Positions 1 to 11,564 of a stretch of 64,000 bases of DNA are shown piece after piece. Location: the NCBI GenBank assembly GCA_032871835.1, contig CM065301.1:17067291-17131290 (forward strand), given 5' to 3'. The translations under genes and the position numbers were made by a program. Below the pieces are notes generated by a model, which saw only the letters and a list, made by a program, of their open reading frames with translations, ran no database searches and was not told the origin of the DNA. The DNA comes from Dipteronia dyeriana (lineage: Eukaryota > Streptophyta > Magnoliopsida > Sapindales > Sapindaceae). How positions within the stretch are numbered: position 1 is the first letter of the stretch; each line of letters begins with the position of its first letter.

Positions 1-129
1 ATTCCCGAATGTGTATAGTCAAATGGTTAACATATTGGACTCATAATTTTTTGTAAGTACTGAAATTAATAATGATAACGCGTTATTTTATGTGTGTATG
101 GAAAAAAAATTGTGTTTTTGTTTCTACAG

Positions 130-880
130 TTCTTTCTGGAGCACCAGTACAGGAAAATGATGCCTCACGATTCTCGCGGGCATATCACCCCGAGCCGTTG
201 GAGTGTTTTGAGATCTTGGTGGAAGGATGATGACCTCACAACGGTCCTTGGTGGTGCCCCGATTGGATGTCTTCTGTGGCACGAGGTTGACATGGTAAGT
301 GTTACTTGACATGGTTTGCAATTGTATATATAAATGGCTTTATACATCCTAACACCTGTTGTTGACGTTTTTAGGTCCTGATAACGTGCAACATTGGGCG
401 CCAACATTGGCTGCTGGTGACTGTGGACCTCACATGCGGGAAAATGTTCATAGTCGACCCCTGGAGACAGAAGGTCCAAGCTCATATCCAAAAGCAGCAG
501 GTAGCCCCGTTGTGCTACTTTGTGCCCTCAATGTTGCATCAGGACGGGTTTCATACTGAACAAGCGGCAGGACTGTTGAAATTTGAGAAGACAAGTAAGC
601 CCTTTGATGTTAGCGTCGTGTCGGGAAAACATATCCCCCGGCAGAAGCAATCGTAAGACATTACGTAATAGTCACTTTAAGATTGTATTAGCATAAACCT
701 AATGTTTTATTAACACTTGTTAATGTGTCCAACTTCAGGGGTAACTGTGGTCCCCACACGTTGAGATTGATCGAGTACATACTGGTGAACACAAAAGATT
801 TCGATTGGTCTGAAGACGATATGGGGATCATTCGGGAGAATATGGCGGTTGAAATATTTACAAACTCCAGGCCCGTATAG
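130..880 (+). CDS. Ulp1/SENP-like (C48) cysteine protease of MULE-1, C-terminal part
   Basis: Last three exons of a transposon-borne Ulp1-type cysteine protease: 130-294, 375-652 and 739-880, each bounded by AG/GT, with a TAG stop at 878-880. The reading frame stays open across both introns. Family members cleave SUMO-like proteins; the role in transposition is unknown. The catalytic triad is visible: His in RQHWLL, Asp in VDPWRQ, and Cys in GNCGP, whose codons are formed across the last splice (TC|G GGT AAC TGT). The segment ends EIFTNSRPV. Upstream exons and any N-terminal domain lie before the window. No stop or frameshift is seen in this part, unlike the neighbouring transposase. The gene is tail-to-tail with the transposase, 240 bp between stops. 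Confidence 0.85.
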
Positions 881-1120
881 ATTTCTGTAGTAATTCATGT
901 GTATACGTACCAATTCTGTGTTTATATGTTCCAATTACTTTGTATATTTACAAATTCTTTTATATATGTACCAACAGTTTTGTATATTTACCAATTCTTT
1001 TGTATAAAATTTTTAACATTTGTATATATACAAATCATATTTAAATACAATTGCATTTCAGTTACTTAACAAGTCATACGAGTTCAAATTATAACAATGT
1101 CATCATGATAACGCCTCAAT
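881..1120. other. Spacer between convergent protease and transposase ends of MULE-1
   Basis: AT-rich 240-bp spacer with repeated motifs such as tgtatatttacaaattctttt and variants. It probably holds the 3' ends of both convergent transcripts. No gene seen. Confidence 0.6.
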
Positions 1121-3426
1121 TCATTCCACGGTCACACCGTCTCTAGTAGGGCACGTCTGTCTGTTGTGACCAACAGTATAGCAGATACTACACTTGCGTT
1201 TGTATTCCTCAGGAATGACTCTGCTCGAATCTCATCAGTAAAAGTTGGGTTAGAACATCTCCTCGAATTATTCTCTGGTTGTCAACATCGTCTACAATTC
1301 TGTGTGGATGTTCTCTCCGAAGACGAGATACGGCGTGAAGCCCTCGGGCGGCCTGCTTGTCTCCTAGAGCTTAGATTCAAAACGACTCTCTCAACGATGT
1401 CAGATGGCACAATCCAAGTGGAAGGATGTCCAACCGGTATAATAGGAACCGAGTACGCATCAATAGGTGTTTGTCGCTTGTAGTAGTCCGCACAGAGGGA
1501 TGTGAAATCCATGTTTCGGTACCTGTAAAAACATTGAAAACGATGATAAAATTGTATGATGTTTAAGTAATATTAACCGTACATAAAATTGTATGATGTA
1601 CCTTGCGGCAACGAGAGCGTGAGAACATGGAAGAAGGTCTATTTGGAATTTGTTACATGTGCAGGTCTTCCAGGCTAAGTCAACGGTCCACTGTTTTTCA
1701 GCCCATTTCACCGAAAATATGTTCCAATCAACAGGATTAACGGTCATAAAATTACACTTTTCTACACGTTTGAGGATCACAAGATGTGTTGCGTCGGTCA
1801 ACTGATGACGCATGGATTGTGTAGCCCTATGACAATCGTGAAACCAACGCTGTAGCATATTCCTAATAAACTCTGCCAAAGTCAACATAGGCAGTTGCCT
1901 TGCAAATTTAAGGCATGAGTTTCTGCATTCTGCAACATTTGTTGTCATGACCCTATACCTTCTGTCAGGGCAGTGAACACGGGACCACTTGTGTGGACCG
2001 ATATCAATTACATATTCATATGCATTCAGGTGCAAGTTGCATAACTCTTCCATGTGACGATTATATTGCAACTCGGTGTACGTTCGGGCTGCTTTATCCA
2101 TTATTGCGGCAACATCCTTTCTATGATATCTCTTCTTAATATTTTCATAAAAGTGCTAGCAACATATGGTATGGGTGGCATAAGGGAACACTTTAGAAAT
2201 CCCTGCTTCAATGCTTGCATGTCGATCAGAAATGAAAACCAAGTCATCTATATGGCCAAGAGCACTTTTCAAGTAATCCAAAAACCACTCCCATGATAGG
2301 TTGTTTTCCGAATCACCGTACCCAAAAGCAATTGGATAAACATGTTCATTCCCAACTGCACTTGAAAGTATGTAGCTTCATCTCTCCTAACCGCTCTTAA
2401 CTTCCATGTACAGTTGTCTATCAAACAAACTAGATGTAATGTTGTCTTATTCGACCTTTTCACCTTCCACTCGAAGTTGTGCCGCATTGCAAAATGGCCA
2501 GCCAATCTCTTCAACTCCTTTTTAGTAGGAAAAAATTGACCTTTATATATCATGCTAGTAGGTTCATCTTCTACCAAGTTCCTACTTCCACCCATACCAA
2601 ACGTGTATGATTCTGCTCCTGGAATAACCCACGTTCTGGCATTCTCAGAATCAGCTGGAGTTACATCAGGCCGGACCTCAAATGTCCCAGCTATATCTAC
2701 TGCAGTGAAACTACATCTATAGACACGTCTTGCACGTCTTTCCGTTTCGAACCGTTCTTCATCTTTCTCATTGTTTGGTATATTATGTACCGGATACAAA
2801 TTTGCCTCATTAGCCACCTCATGGATTGGTAGGTTATGAGGTTCATTGTTCCACTCATTGTTCATGTCATTGTATATCTCATTGTATTGGTGGTTGTACT
2901 GCCCAGCGTTCAATTCAATTTGACAACCGAAATCATCGTCCAATTGAGCTCCAACTATATCACCATGGTCGCCTACTTCCGGTGGGACACCACATAGGTT
3001 TTCCCTACCGTCAATCCCACTTCTTTCTGTGAACAAATGGTTGCTTCCGCCTGAAGATCGAAATTGTTGGGTGTTATCATGAGGAGCGATTTCTTCACCG
3101 ATGACACCTCATGTAGCCCTTTCAATTAAACTGACACATACTTGAGGGATTACCCTATCTTCCCCTAGCATAAACAAAACATCGTCGTCATTTCTTATAA
3201 ATATGCGACATGTTGTCCCGGGAACGATTGATATAGATTGTAGATCATCAATGTATTTGTTCACATCGTACTTCACAACGGTTTGTACGATCGACACCAG
3301 CTCTTCGTAAGTCATATTTCTGGACACATACATTCATTGGTTATCGGAACCAAGAAACCTCTGACTTCCATCAGGTAATTGCTCTCATCGACCATTGTAA
3401 GATATTATTAATCTAACCCGATCCAT
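1121..3426 (-). pseudogene. MuDR-type MULE transposase pseudogene of MULE-1
   Basis: Decayed transposase on the minus strand; the start MDRVRL is at 3426 and the stop at 1121. Order: N-terminal domain; acidic Asn-rich linker; Mutator DNA-binding domain (FFPTKKELKRLAGHFAMRHN, then C...C); remnant of the DDE domain; SWIM zinc finger (CTCNKF...LLPCSHAL, about 1600-1660); and an intron whose donor follows GCAAG near 1603 and whose acceptor is near 1524. The last zinc knuckle (CSICYTVGHNRQTC) keeps C-C-H-C. Damage: TGG-to-TGA stops near the start, a stop after LIERAT near 3110, and loss of the region matching MULE-2 15415-15885, including the VVDGTH catalytic Asp. The first knuckle has a stop and has lost its His. 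This copy cannot encode an active transposase. Confidence 0.85.
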
Positions 3427-3507
3427 TGTCCTGTGAAAATCATCATCACAATCAATTATTAACAGATAAAAAAATTTACTTTTAAAATTACTAACAATTA
3501 CAAAACT

Positions 3508-4260
3508 TTCAAATGGATCGAGTACTTTTTATAAGGGATCGAGAACTTTTTCAAGGGTTCGAGAATAATTTACAAAGGATCGAGAACAATTTAAAAAGGT
3601 TCGATTCTAGAACTTTTATCGAGAATATTTGTCAAATTATCGAGAACTTTTTATAACGGTTCGAGAACTTTTAACAAGGGAACGAGAACTCTTTCTAAGG
3701 GATCGAGAACATTTCAAACGGTTCGAGAACTTTTTAAAGGGATCGAGAATATTTGTTAAAATGACCGAGAACTTTTATCAACGGCTCGACAACTTTCAAC
3801 AAGTCAACGGGAAACTTTTTCTAAGGGATCGAGAACATTTCTAACGGTTCGAGAACTTTTTTAAGGGATCGAGAATATTTGTCAAATTATCCAGAACTTT
3901 TATCAAGGGGTCGAGAACTTTTAACAACAGAACGAGAACATTTTCTAAGAGATCGAGAACATTTCTAAAGGTTCGAGAACTTTTTTAAGGGATCAAGAAT
4001 ATTTTTCAAATTTTCGAGAACTTTTATCAAGGGATCGAGAACTTTTCTCAAGGGATCGATAACATTTTCGAAGGGACCGAGAACTTTTTCTATGGAACCG
4101 AGAACTTTTTCTAAGGGATAGAGAAAGTTTTTAAGGGATCGAGATTATTTGTCAAATTATCGAGAACTTTTATAACGGTTCGAGAACCTTTGTCCAGAGA
4201 TCGAGAACTTTTCCTAAGGGATCGAGCATTTTTTGTCGAGCTTTTTTTTTCAAATAATCG
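3508..4260 (+). repeat. Subterminal 20-21 bp tandem array of MULE-1
   Basis: About 35 degenerate units with consensus near AAGGGATCGAGAACTTTTT. Successive TCGAG cores lie 20-21 bp apart (for example 3518, 3539, 3559). Read on the transposase strand the unit is AAAAAGTTCTCGATCCCTT, the same core and orientation as the MULE-2 arrays. It lies between the terminal repeat and the transposase start. Apparent open frames across it are artefacts of repeat periodicity. Confidence 0.9.
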
Positions 4261-4569
4261 AGCTTTTTTCAAACTAAACAAGAGCTCGTTCCAATATAAA
4301 ATAAGCTTGATTCATCTTTAAATATTCTCGGTCACACAAGAAAAAAACATTATAGTGCAGAATCTGAAATGGATACATTGATATCGAGGAATGAATACAT
4401 TGTTAACCCACACAGAAATGAATGTAAAATATCTGAAATGCATAAAAGAAATTTAAGTGAAGATCATAAATATTTGTTACCTTCTACTGCTAAGAATCTG
4501 GAGAGAGAGTCAAGTTTTTCAGACAACTTTTCTGGGGAGATACCAACGAGTTTAGAAAGGGCTTTTAAA
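4261..4569. other. MULE-1 segment between array and terminal repeat
   Basis: Non-repetitive 5' leader of MULE-1. A block near 4500-4530 (reverse complement AGTTGTCTGAAAA) matches MULE-2 near 13376, supporting common descent. A 79-codon plus-strand frame here runs into the terminal repeat and is not taken as a gene. Confidence 0.6.
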
Positions 4570-4693
4570 AAATTAAAGTTTAGGGGTAATTTGGACAGTT
4601 CACCATAATAGATGCCTTTTAAACTTAAGTTATTAAAATGGTGATATCATCACAACACACCTTAAAAAAGGTGATATATCTCACAATTTCCTC
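4570..4693. repeat. Terminal inverted repeat of MULE-1
   Basis: The reverse complement reads GAGGAAATTGTGAG at the tip, then GATATCACC, AAGTTTAAAAGGCA and CTATTATGGTGA. These blocks match the MULE-2 left terminus in order (GTGGAAATGGTGAG, GATATCACC, AAGTTTAAAATGCA, CTATTATGGTGA). The base-exact tip is inferred from that alignment. Confidence 0.8.
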
Positions 4694-6435
4694 TTGGAGA
4701 TAATCTTTCAAAGATTTATAATTGATTACAAGTCTAGGAACTCCTCTTTCTATTTCAGCATTTTTCTGGACATAGAAAGCTAGACAACTCCAAGGGGATT
4801 TAGAAGGTCTGATGAGTTGTTTTTATAATAAATCTTGTATTTCTTTTTTGCAATATTCAACTAGTTCGGCTGTCATTTGTATAGGTCTAGCTTTTGTGGA
4901 GATTCCTTTTTCAGAAAAATATTTATTATAAGGAAGAGTACAATATGTTTTTTCCTATCCCAAAAAGCATTAGGAATAGAATAGCAGACTTCTTTTTCTA
5001 TTTTTTGTTTAAATTTTTCAATTTTTTTCTTAAAGGCTAGGATATTCAAGTTGTTTCTTTTGTCTTTCAAAGTTTAAGTCTTCTTTGAGAAAGGATAATT
5101 GGTTCTGTTTTTTGTTAAGGTTGGCAATACAATACTCTAGAGTAATAGATTTATCTTTGTGCACACATTTTTCTTTTAATGTATTTAAGTCCTTTACAAG
5201 GACCGAAAAATAAAAGGGAAAAGGATTTTCTTTTTAAGGTACTTGGTGACAAGCCCTTCATTGGTGACTTTAAAAGGGGATATTAAATATCAAAATGGTA
5301 ATCCTAAAATTACATTTTGAGATAGGGTTTTTACCATAAGAAAGTCATTGGTATATCAGATTCCTGCATTACAGACTCTAGCATTTGTGAGTTTGTATTC
5401 TATTTCTAGTTGTTGTCTATTTGCTCTATATAAAGATTCAATGGTCAGTTCAAGATATTTTATAGGGACAAGAGCTTCTTTTATACAATTTAGATCAACT
5501 CCAGTGTCAATCAGTGCATTAACCCCACAGTTATAATTTGTGGAGATTCTGATGTCTACTTCAATGTACCATTTTTTTTTATTCTAATTTCTTTGACTAT
5601 ATTGGTGAAATTGTGAGTTTTCTTAGTAAAATTGTGGATGGTTTCTCCTGGTTGGATAAGGTTTGCGACTAAGTCTTGGTCGGATTTATCAGGTTCGGAT
5701 TGGGGTGTGTCAGAATCATCCGAACTATTAACACTTGGTCGTTTAGAGCGTGATGTTTTGATAAGTGTATGATTCTTGGTAGATTTGTTGTTTTTCTTAT
5801 TATGAATTTGTAATTCCTAGATGTTAATCTTTATAATTTTTATTTCTTCTTTAATATTCTGGATTTCCTTTTAGGGGTTAGTAGTGCTAACTTTTCTGGT
5901 GTTGGATTGAAAATGTCCTAGAACATTTTCTTCAAAATCAGGAGTGCAAAAAGAGGCACTATTCAATTGGCCACTAGCTTTGTAAGATGTTGTAGTAGTA
6001 GTTGTGTTTGGTGGGGGGTTTTCCCTTACAATCTTTTGTTGTAATTGTCTAATGTGTTCTGCTTTGAGAATAGAGCCTTCAATACTATCTATCATGCTAG
6101 TTATAAAGGAATAATCATATTGGTCAAGGACATTGATTTCTTTATAAAGACAAGGTTGTATGTCTGGATTTGTTTCTAATGAGGAATTAGAGTAGGTTTC
6201 ATCAGAGGATTCTTCTATTATTATAATTTCATAATCAGAGGAATCATATATTCCAATACTGGAATCAGATTCTTACAAAGAACATGGATGAGTTTGTCTT
6301 TAATATTGTCATCTATATCCAGACTCTTAATTTTGTTTTTTAATTTTGAGCATTTGTTGGCATAGTGCTTACCACATTTGAAACATCCTTTAGATCGTTG
6401 TCTTTTTTGGTTGGAATTTTTTTTAATGTGTCTGC
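4694..6435 (-). pseudogene. Endogenous pararetrovirus (caulimovirid-like) polyprotein fragment, decayed
   Basis: Minus-strand remnant of a viral polyprotein integrated in the plant genome. In reading order: a basic Cys/His motif (CFKCGKHYANKC, about 6340-6390, with shorter C-to-H spacing than a standard CCHC knuckle), acidic linkers, an aspartic-protease block with active-site IDTG near 5510, a Lys/Glu-rich spacer and the first part of a reverse transcriptase domain (about 4870-4694). Several stops and frameshifts break it, including stops in the protease and just before the reverse transcriptase. It is cut off at 4693 by MULE-1, so the catalytic core and RNase H are absent here. The upstream end abuts a TA microsatellite. 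Assignment to Caulimoviridae rests on domain order and family resemblance; the genus is not settled. No intact viral function is possible. Confidence 0.7.
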
Positions 6436-6488
6436 TTATATATATATATATATATATATATAGTAATATATAGTAATATATAGTAACT
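6436..6488. repeat. (TA)n microsatellite with TAGTAATA repeats
   Basis: Uninterrupted TA run at about 6436-6463, followed by repeated TATAGTAA units. It lies at the end of the pararetrovirus-like segment; such insertions have been reported next to TA-rich simple repeats. Confidence 0.9.
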
Positions 6489-6533
6489 ATGAAAGTTGAA
6501 TGGGTAAGGGGCAGTTTTTTTTTTTAATATTTA

Positions 6534-6629
6534 GGGTGCATTTGACACTTGGATGGGACAAGACATGATAGAACGGGACGAGATAAGGCATGACAGATCA
6601 GCTATTTTGTATTGTGTTTGGAATACCTG
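6534..6629. mobile_element. Left end of a split MITE-like element (TTA target duplication)
   Basis: Begins GGGTGCATTTGACACTTGG and contains GGGACAAGACATGATA, preceded by TTA (6531-6533). The reverse complement of 28650-28681 begins GTGTGCGTTTGG and contains the same 16-bp block, followed outward by TTA (28682-28684). I read the two as ends of one element now split by about 20.9 kb. A competing left-end-like motif (TGCGTTTGGTATGGGATAA) occurs at about 27572, so the pairing is not certain. Confidence 0.55.
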
Positions 6630-8404
6630 TGTAACTCCCCCAAATCCGGGACCTAACGGACCGAGATGCTGCGTGATCCGGATCTTACAAATGTAAGGAA
6701 AAATCAGTTCAAAACGCGGCGGAAACGTAAAATTAGGGTTTGATATATTTTTTAAAAAATCCTTTTAATAAAAAGAACCTTAACCCTAGATTAATTGACG
6801 TATATTAAAAGTGTCATACCTTTTATCTCGTGACAATTGAGCTAGCGTCGAATTAAATCTGCAAGATCTTCCAATCCAATCACAAACGTGAATCACCTAG
6901 GAATATGGACTCCCTTTCTTTTAATTGTATACCTGAGGATGGAAACAAACAAAATCTATTTCTTTGTTAGTCACAATAATCCTCCAATAAGAAAAACAAA
7001 GAACGTTAGGTCACTTGTGAATTATCAATCAATTTGATTGCAACTCACGTGAACCTTGATTCGATGTTGTACACAAAACCTTTTAATGTAAATGCTACTA
7101 GTGCACTATTGAAAACAAAACGTTTTTTATTCCTTTTCTTCTTTGCCGAATTTTCACACACCAATCTTAAGAGTTGGACAAATTTATCTAAAGCAAGAAC
7201 CAAATTCTCTACGCTCAAAATTCTCTCTTGACCGAATTTTCTCCTTAGAAAAATTACCTTGGCCGAATTTTCTCTAGCCAAAAATTGCCTTGGCCGATCT
7301 AACTAAAATTCTAAGCTTGGCCGAATTCCTCTTCTTGGAATCAATAGCCTTGGCTGAAATTGCCTATATATATAGGTTTCTTAAATCCTTTCCTAGAGAT
7401 GATTTACTTGGTGGGTAAGAATCATATCTCTAGGTGGATTTACTTGGTGACAAAGAATCATTTTCTAAGAAGAATTCTTTTTTACACCAAGAATCTTAAT
7501 TCAACTCAAATAGTGTATTTATTCAATAACTAATTATTGAACATAATTAAATTGTAACTAAATCAAAAACTCCCTAATTTAACTCATTGTCAATTAGAGT
7601 CATAATAGAATCAAATACTTACTAATTTGACTAGATAAATAAATTCTTTTTATTTATCTACTTATCAATATAGTATTTGATATTTATCATATTACCAATA
7701 ATAATATGACAGTAGGAGAACTGCTTCTACTAGAAAAAAGATTTTGACTTTTAATTAAATAATTAATCAATTAACAAATTAATTAACTTCCATTTAATTA
7801 AATAATAAAATAAAAAATAATACAATAAGCTATTATATATAGCCTTAGCCGCCCAAGCCAATATATATAGGCCAAATATTGTTTTTCTTATTTTATTAAA
7901 TCCATTGGATTTAAATAAAAAGTCCACATGTGAACTATACACATTTTTACTAAAAGAAACAAGTCCACATGCTTTAATAAAATTCTGGATGGACCGATAA
8001 ATTGATCCGGTAGAATATATCAAGTGATTCATGCAAGTTCGTGTGGATTGAGGATCTTAGCGGGCTATCTAATTTTAAGCTCCAATAGACATAACATAAT
8101 CGCAATCAACAAATGATTCGTTTAGGTCCGATCTATTAATTTTAGTTCATTCCACTAAATAACTAAAATTGAACTCTTAAATAAAGATAGAATAAGTTAA
8201 TATTGTTCATTCATACCCTAGATAATCTTAATGGAGATAGTGTATCCTCGTGAAGAATATCAGTAATCGCCAAGAGCTCATAGACCTCCCTAGCTCTCCT
8301 AGTTACCATATTTACTCATATGACCACATTTTGAACTTGGATTTTTTGACTTGTCCAGAAACCATATTTTAATAGACGCTATTGAAAACTTAATGTTAAG
8401 ATTT

Positions 8405-10167
8405 TGTTGGGATTATGCTCGATAGCAAGAGTATAATAATGTATTTGACAATTCATATTAATAAAGTGATTTCTAGTTTAACAAATCTTATAGCATTTAT
8501 AGTTTAATTATTATAATTGTCAAAAGTAAATAATCATAAGGTCAAAAGACTATGATAAAAGAAGAATTGTTCATACATCTAGATATGTATGAGGTAGACA
8601 CAATTTTTTAGTTAGTCTTGGATAATATTCATAACTTAAGATAAAAGGTTGGACGTCTTTATCTTGTCAAAGTTGTAGATTCTTTTGCTAGCATTTGAGT
8701 GGGATCAAATGTGTTATGAAGAGTCTAAAATCATCAAAGTGTGGTGTCTTTGGGCAAAAGAATCTAGTGCACTGAGTGAATTAAATTGGATCATAATGAA
8801 ATACTTTATCTAGAACCGTCAATGGATAAAAGTTTTCATTTTAAGACAATCGGAGAGTCTATCTCAATCCTGAGATAAATGATGGACTTATGGTTACAAG
8901 TGTTATCATTTGAGCTATCAATGAGTACAATTATACATCATAGTCTATCCTCGATAGTTTGGTGGTATTCATTTGTTAATCGATAGAGGACTTTATTTAT
9001 AGATATGGATATCGTGACTCCATTTATTAAATAAGAGTAGAATATCATAATATGGATGTTTTAAGGTATTGGATATCAAATCTTAACGTTAAGTTTTCAA
9101 TAATGTCTATTGAAACATGGCTTCTGGACAAGTCAAAATATCCAAGTTCAAAATGTGGTCATATGAGTGAATATGGTAACTTGAAGAGCTATAGATGGTC
9201 TATGAGCTCTTGGCGATTATTGATATTCTTCATGAGGATACACTTTCTCTAATAAGGTTGTCTAGGGTATGAATGAGTAACATCAACTTATTATATCTTT
9301 ATTTAAGAGTTCAATTTTAGTTCTTTAGTGGAATGAACTAAAATTAAATAGATTGGACCTAAATGAATCATTTGTTGATTGTGATTGGGTTGTGTCTATT
9401 GGAGCTTAAATCTAGATAGCCGGCCAAGATACCCAATCCACACGAACTTGTATGGATCACTTGATATATTCTACCGGACCAATTTAGGGGTCCATCTAGA
9501 ATTGTATTGAGGCATGTGGACTTGTTTCTTTTTGTAATAATGGGTCTAGTTCACAAGTGGACTTTTTATAAATGTCAAATGGATTTAATAAAATAAGAAA
9601 ATAATATATTGGCCCATATATGTGTTGGGCGGCAAGGCTATTTAGAATAGTTTAATTATATTATATTATTTTATTAAATGGAAATTAACTAATTTGGTGA
9701 TTAATTAATTATTTAATTAAAAGTCAAAATCTTTTTCTTATTAGGAGATGGTCTCCTAAAATTATACTATTGTTGGTAGTATAATTAATATTAAAGACAA
9801 TATTTAATAAGTAGATAAATAAAAGAAATTATTTATCTAATCAAATTAGGAAGTCTTTAATATGGTTACAAATACACAATTAAGTTGGATTAGGAGTCTT
9901 GGTGTAGGATAGAATTCCTTTTTGAAAAGGATTCTTAACCACCAAGTAAATCCACCCAAGGAAATGATTATTAACTACCAAGTAAATCCTTATTAGGAAA
10001 AGATTAAGTCTCCTAATTAAATTCTATTAAGATTTCGGTCAGCCCATATATATATATAAGAGGATAGAATTCTTTTTAGAAAAGGATTTTTAACTACCAA
10101 ATAAATTCACCTAAGGAAAGGATTCTTGCCAACCAAGTAAATCATTCTTAGGAGAAGATTTATGATC

Positions 10168-10198
<31 letters not shown>

Positions 10199-10874
10199 TA
10201 TATATATATACATATATATATACACACACATATATATATATACATATATATATGTTAATTTCGGCCAGCCTAAGGTAATTCATAGAGAATTTTGGCCAGC
10301 CTTATTTTTCTAAGAGAAGAATTCGGCCATCATAGGATTTTTGAGGGAGAAAAATCTGATTTTATTCTAGACAAAATTCGACCAACTCTAAGAAATAGTG
10401 TGTGATTCGGGAAAGAAGAAAAGGAAGAAAGAACGTTTAGTTTTCGATAGTACACTAGTAGCATTTACATTAAAAGGTTTTGTGTACAACGTCGAATCAA
10501 GGTTCACGCAAGTGTCAATCAAATTGATTGATAATTCACAAGTGACCTACCGTTCTTTGTTTTCTTCTTGGATGATTATTGTAACTAACAAAGAAGAAGA
10601 TTTTATTTGTTTCCATCCTCAGGTATGCGATTAAAAGAAAGGGAGCCCACACTCCTAGGTGATTCACATTCGTGATTGGATTGGAAGATATTGCGGAATC
10701 AATTCGGCGCTTGTTCAATCATCACGAGAAAAAGGTACAACACTTTTTATATACATCAATGAATCTAGGGTTAAGGTTCTTGATATTATAAAGCGAAAAT
10801 TTTTATTTATACGCAAACCCTAATTTTTAATAAATTTTCTCACGCTTCCGCTGCGCGTGGTTTTTCCCCCTACA
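8405..10874 (+). mobile_element. Inner solo LTR, 2470 bp, with GATTT target duplication
   Basis: Starts TGTTGGGATTATGCTC and ends CTTCCGCTGCG...CCCCCTACA. Perfect 5-bp duplications GATTT are at 8400-8404 and 10875-10879. The empty site can be read from the element itself: AAGATTTGATATCC around 9072-9082 (reverse complement) matches the joined flanks. It is inserted into an antisense copy of its own family, giving long inverted repeats on both sides. It contains a TA/CA microsatellite. No coding sequence. Confidence 0.88.
10165..10253. repeat. Compound (TA)n/(CA)n microsatellite
   Basis: Alternating TA and CA runs inside the inner solo LTR. The corresponding place in the antisense LTR (near 7370) has only a short TATATATA run, so the array expanded in this copy. 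Confidence 0.9.
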
Positions 10875-11564
10875 GATTTAATATATAATACCTCAAAACA
10901 TCCATATGATGATATTCTACTCTCATTTAATAAATGGAGCCACGATGTCCATATCTATAAATGAAGTCATCTATCGATTAACATATGAATACCACCAAAC
11001 TATCGATGATAGACTATGCTATATAATGGTACTCATTGATAACTCAAATGATAACACTTGCAACCATAAGTCCATCATTTATCCCAAGATTAAGATAGAC
11101 TTTCTGATTGTCTTCAAGTGAAAACTTTTATCCACTGACTGCTCTAGATAAAGTATTTCACTGTGATCCTATTCAATGCACCTAGTGCACTAGATTCTTT
11201 TGCCCAAAGACACCACACTTTAATGATTTTAGACTCATCATAATACATTTGATCCCACTTAAATGTTAGTAAAAGAATCTACAACTTTGACAAGATAAAG
11301 GTTGATAAAGACGCTCAACATTTATCTTAAGTTGTGAATATTATTCAAGACAAACTACAGAATTGTGTCTACCTCATACATATCCAGATGTATGGACAAT
11401 TTTTCTTTTCTCATAGTATTTTGACCTTATGATTATTTACTTTTGACAGTAATTAAACTATAATTGTTGTAAGATTGTTAAACTAGAAATCACTTTTGTT
11501 AATATGAAAATATTATCAAATACGTTATTACACTCTTGCTATCGAGTATAATCCCAACAACAAA

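Larger units (their letters stand above)
1..4693 (-). mobile_element. MULE-1, Mutator-like element with Ulp1 protease, truncated by the window start
   Basis: Right part of a large Mutator-like element. In transposase orientation (minus strand) the order is terminal repeat (about 4570-4693), 20-21 bp repeat array (3508-4260), MuDR-type transposase (3426-1121), then a convergent Ulp1-like protease gene (130-880, plus strand) that starts before base 1. The outer end is placed by alignment with MULE-2: the reverse complement of 4641-4693 and the MULE-2 left end share GGAAAT, GTGAG and TCACCTT blocks at the same spacing. The element interrupts a pararetrovirus-like reverse transcriptase frame at 4693/4694. 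The other end and its target duplication lie outside the window. Convergent transposase and ULP genes are known from plant Kaonashi/KI-type MULEs; assignment to that group is inferred. Confidence 0.85.
6692..11559 (-). mobile_element. Outer solo LTR, antisense, split by an inner solo LTR
   Basis: Reverse-orientation LTR. Its 3' tip (TGTAAGG in reverse complement) is at 6692 and its 5' tip (AATCCCAACA, reverse complement of TGTTGGGATT) ends at 11559. Flanking 5-bp duplications ACAAA are at 6687-6691 and 11560-11564. The LTR is interrupted at 8404/10875 by a sense copy of the same family. The pieces 6692-8404 and 10880-11559 join to cover the same span as the inner copy. No internal retrotransposon sequence remains. 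The LTR tips look Ty1/copia-like, but this is a weak guess. Confidence 0.85.

Noticed and set aside
4369..4608. 79-codon open frame in MULE-1
   Set aside because: It runs into the terminal repeat, has no counterpart frame in MULE-2 and no domain.
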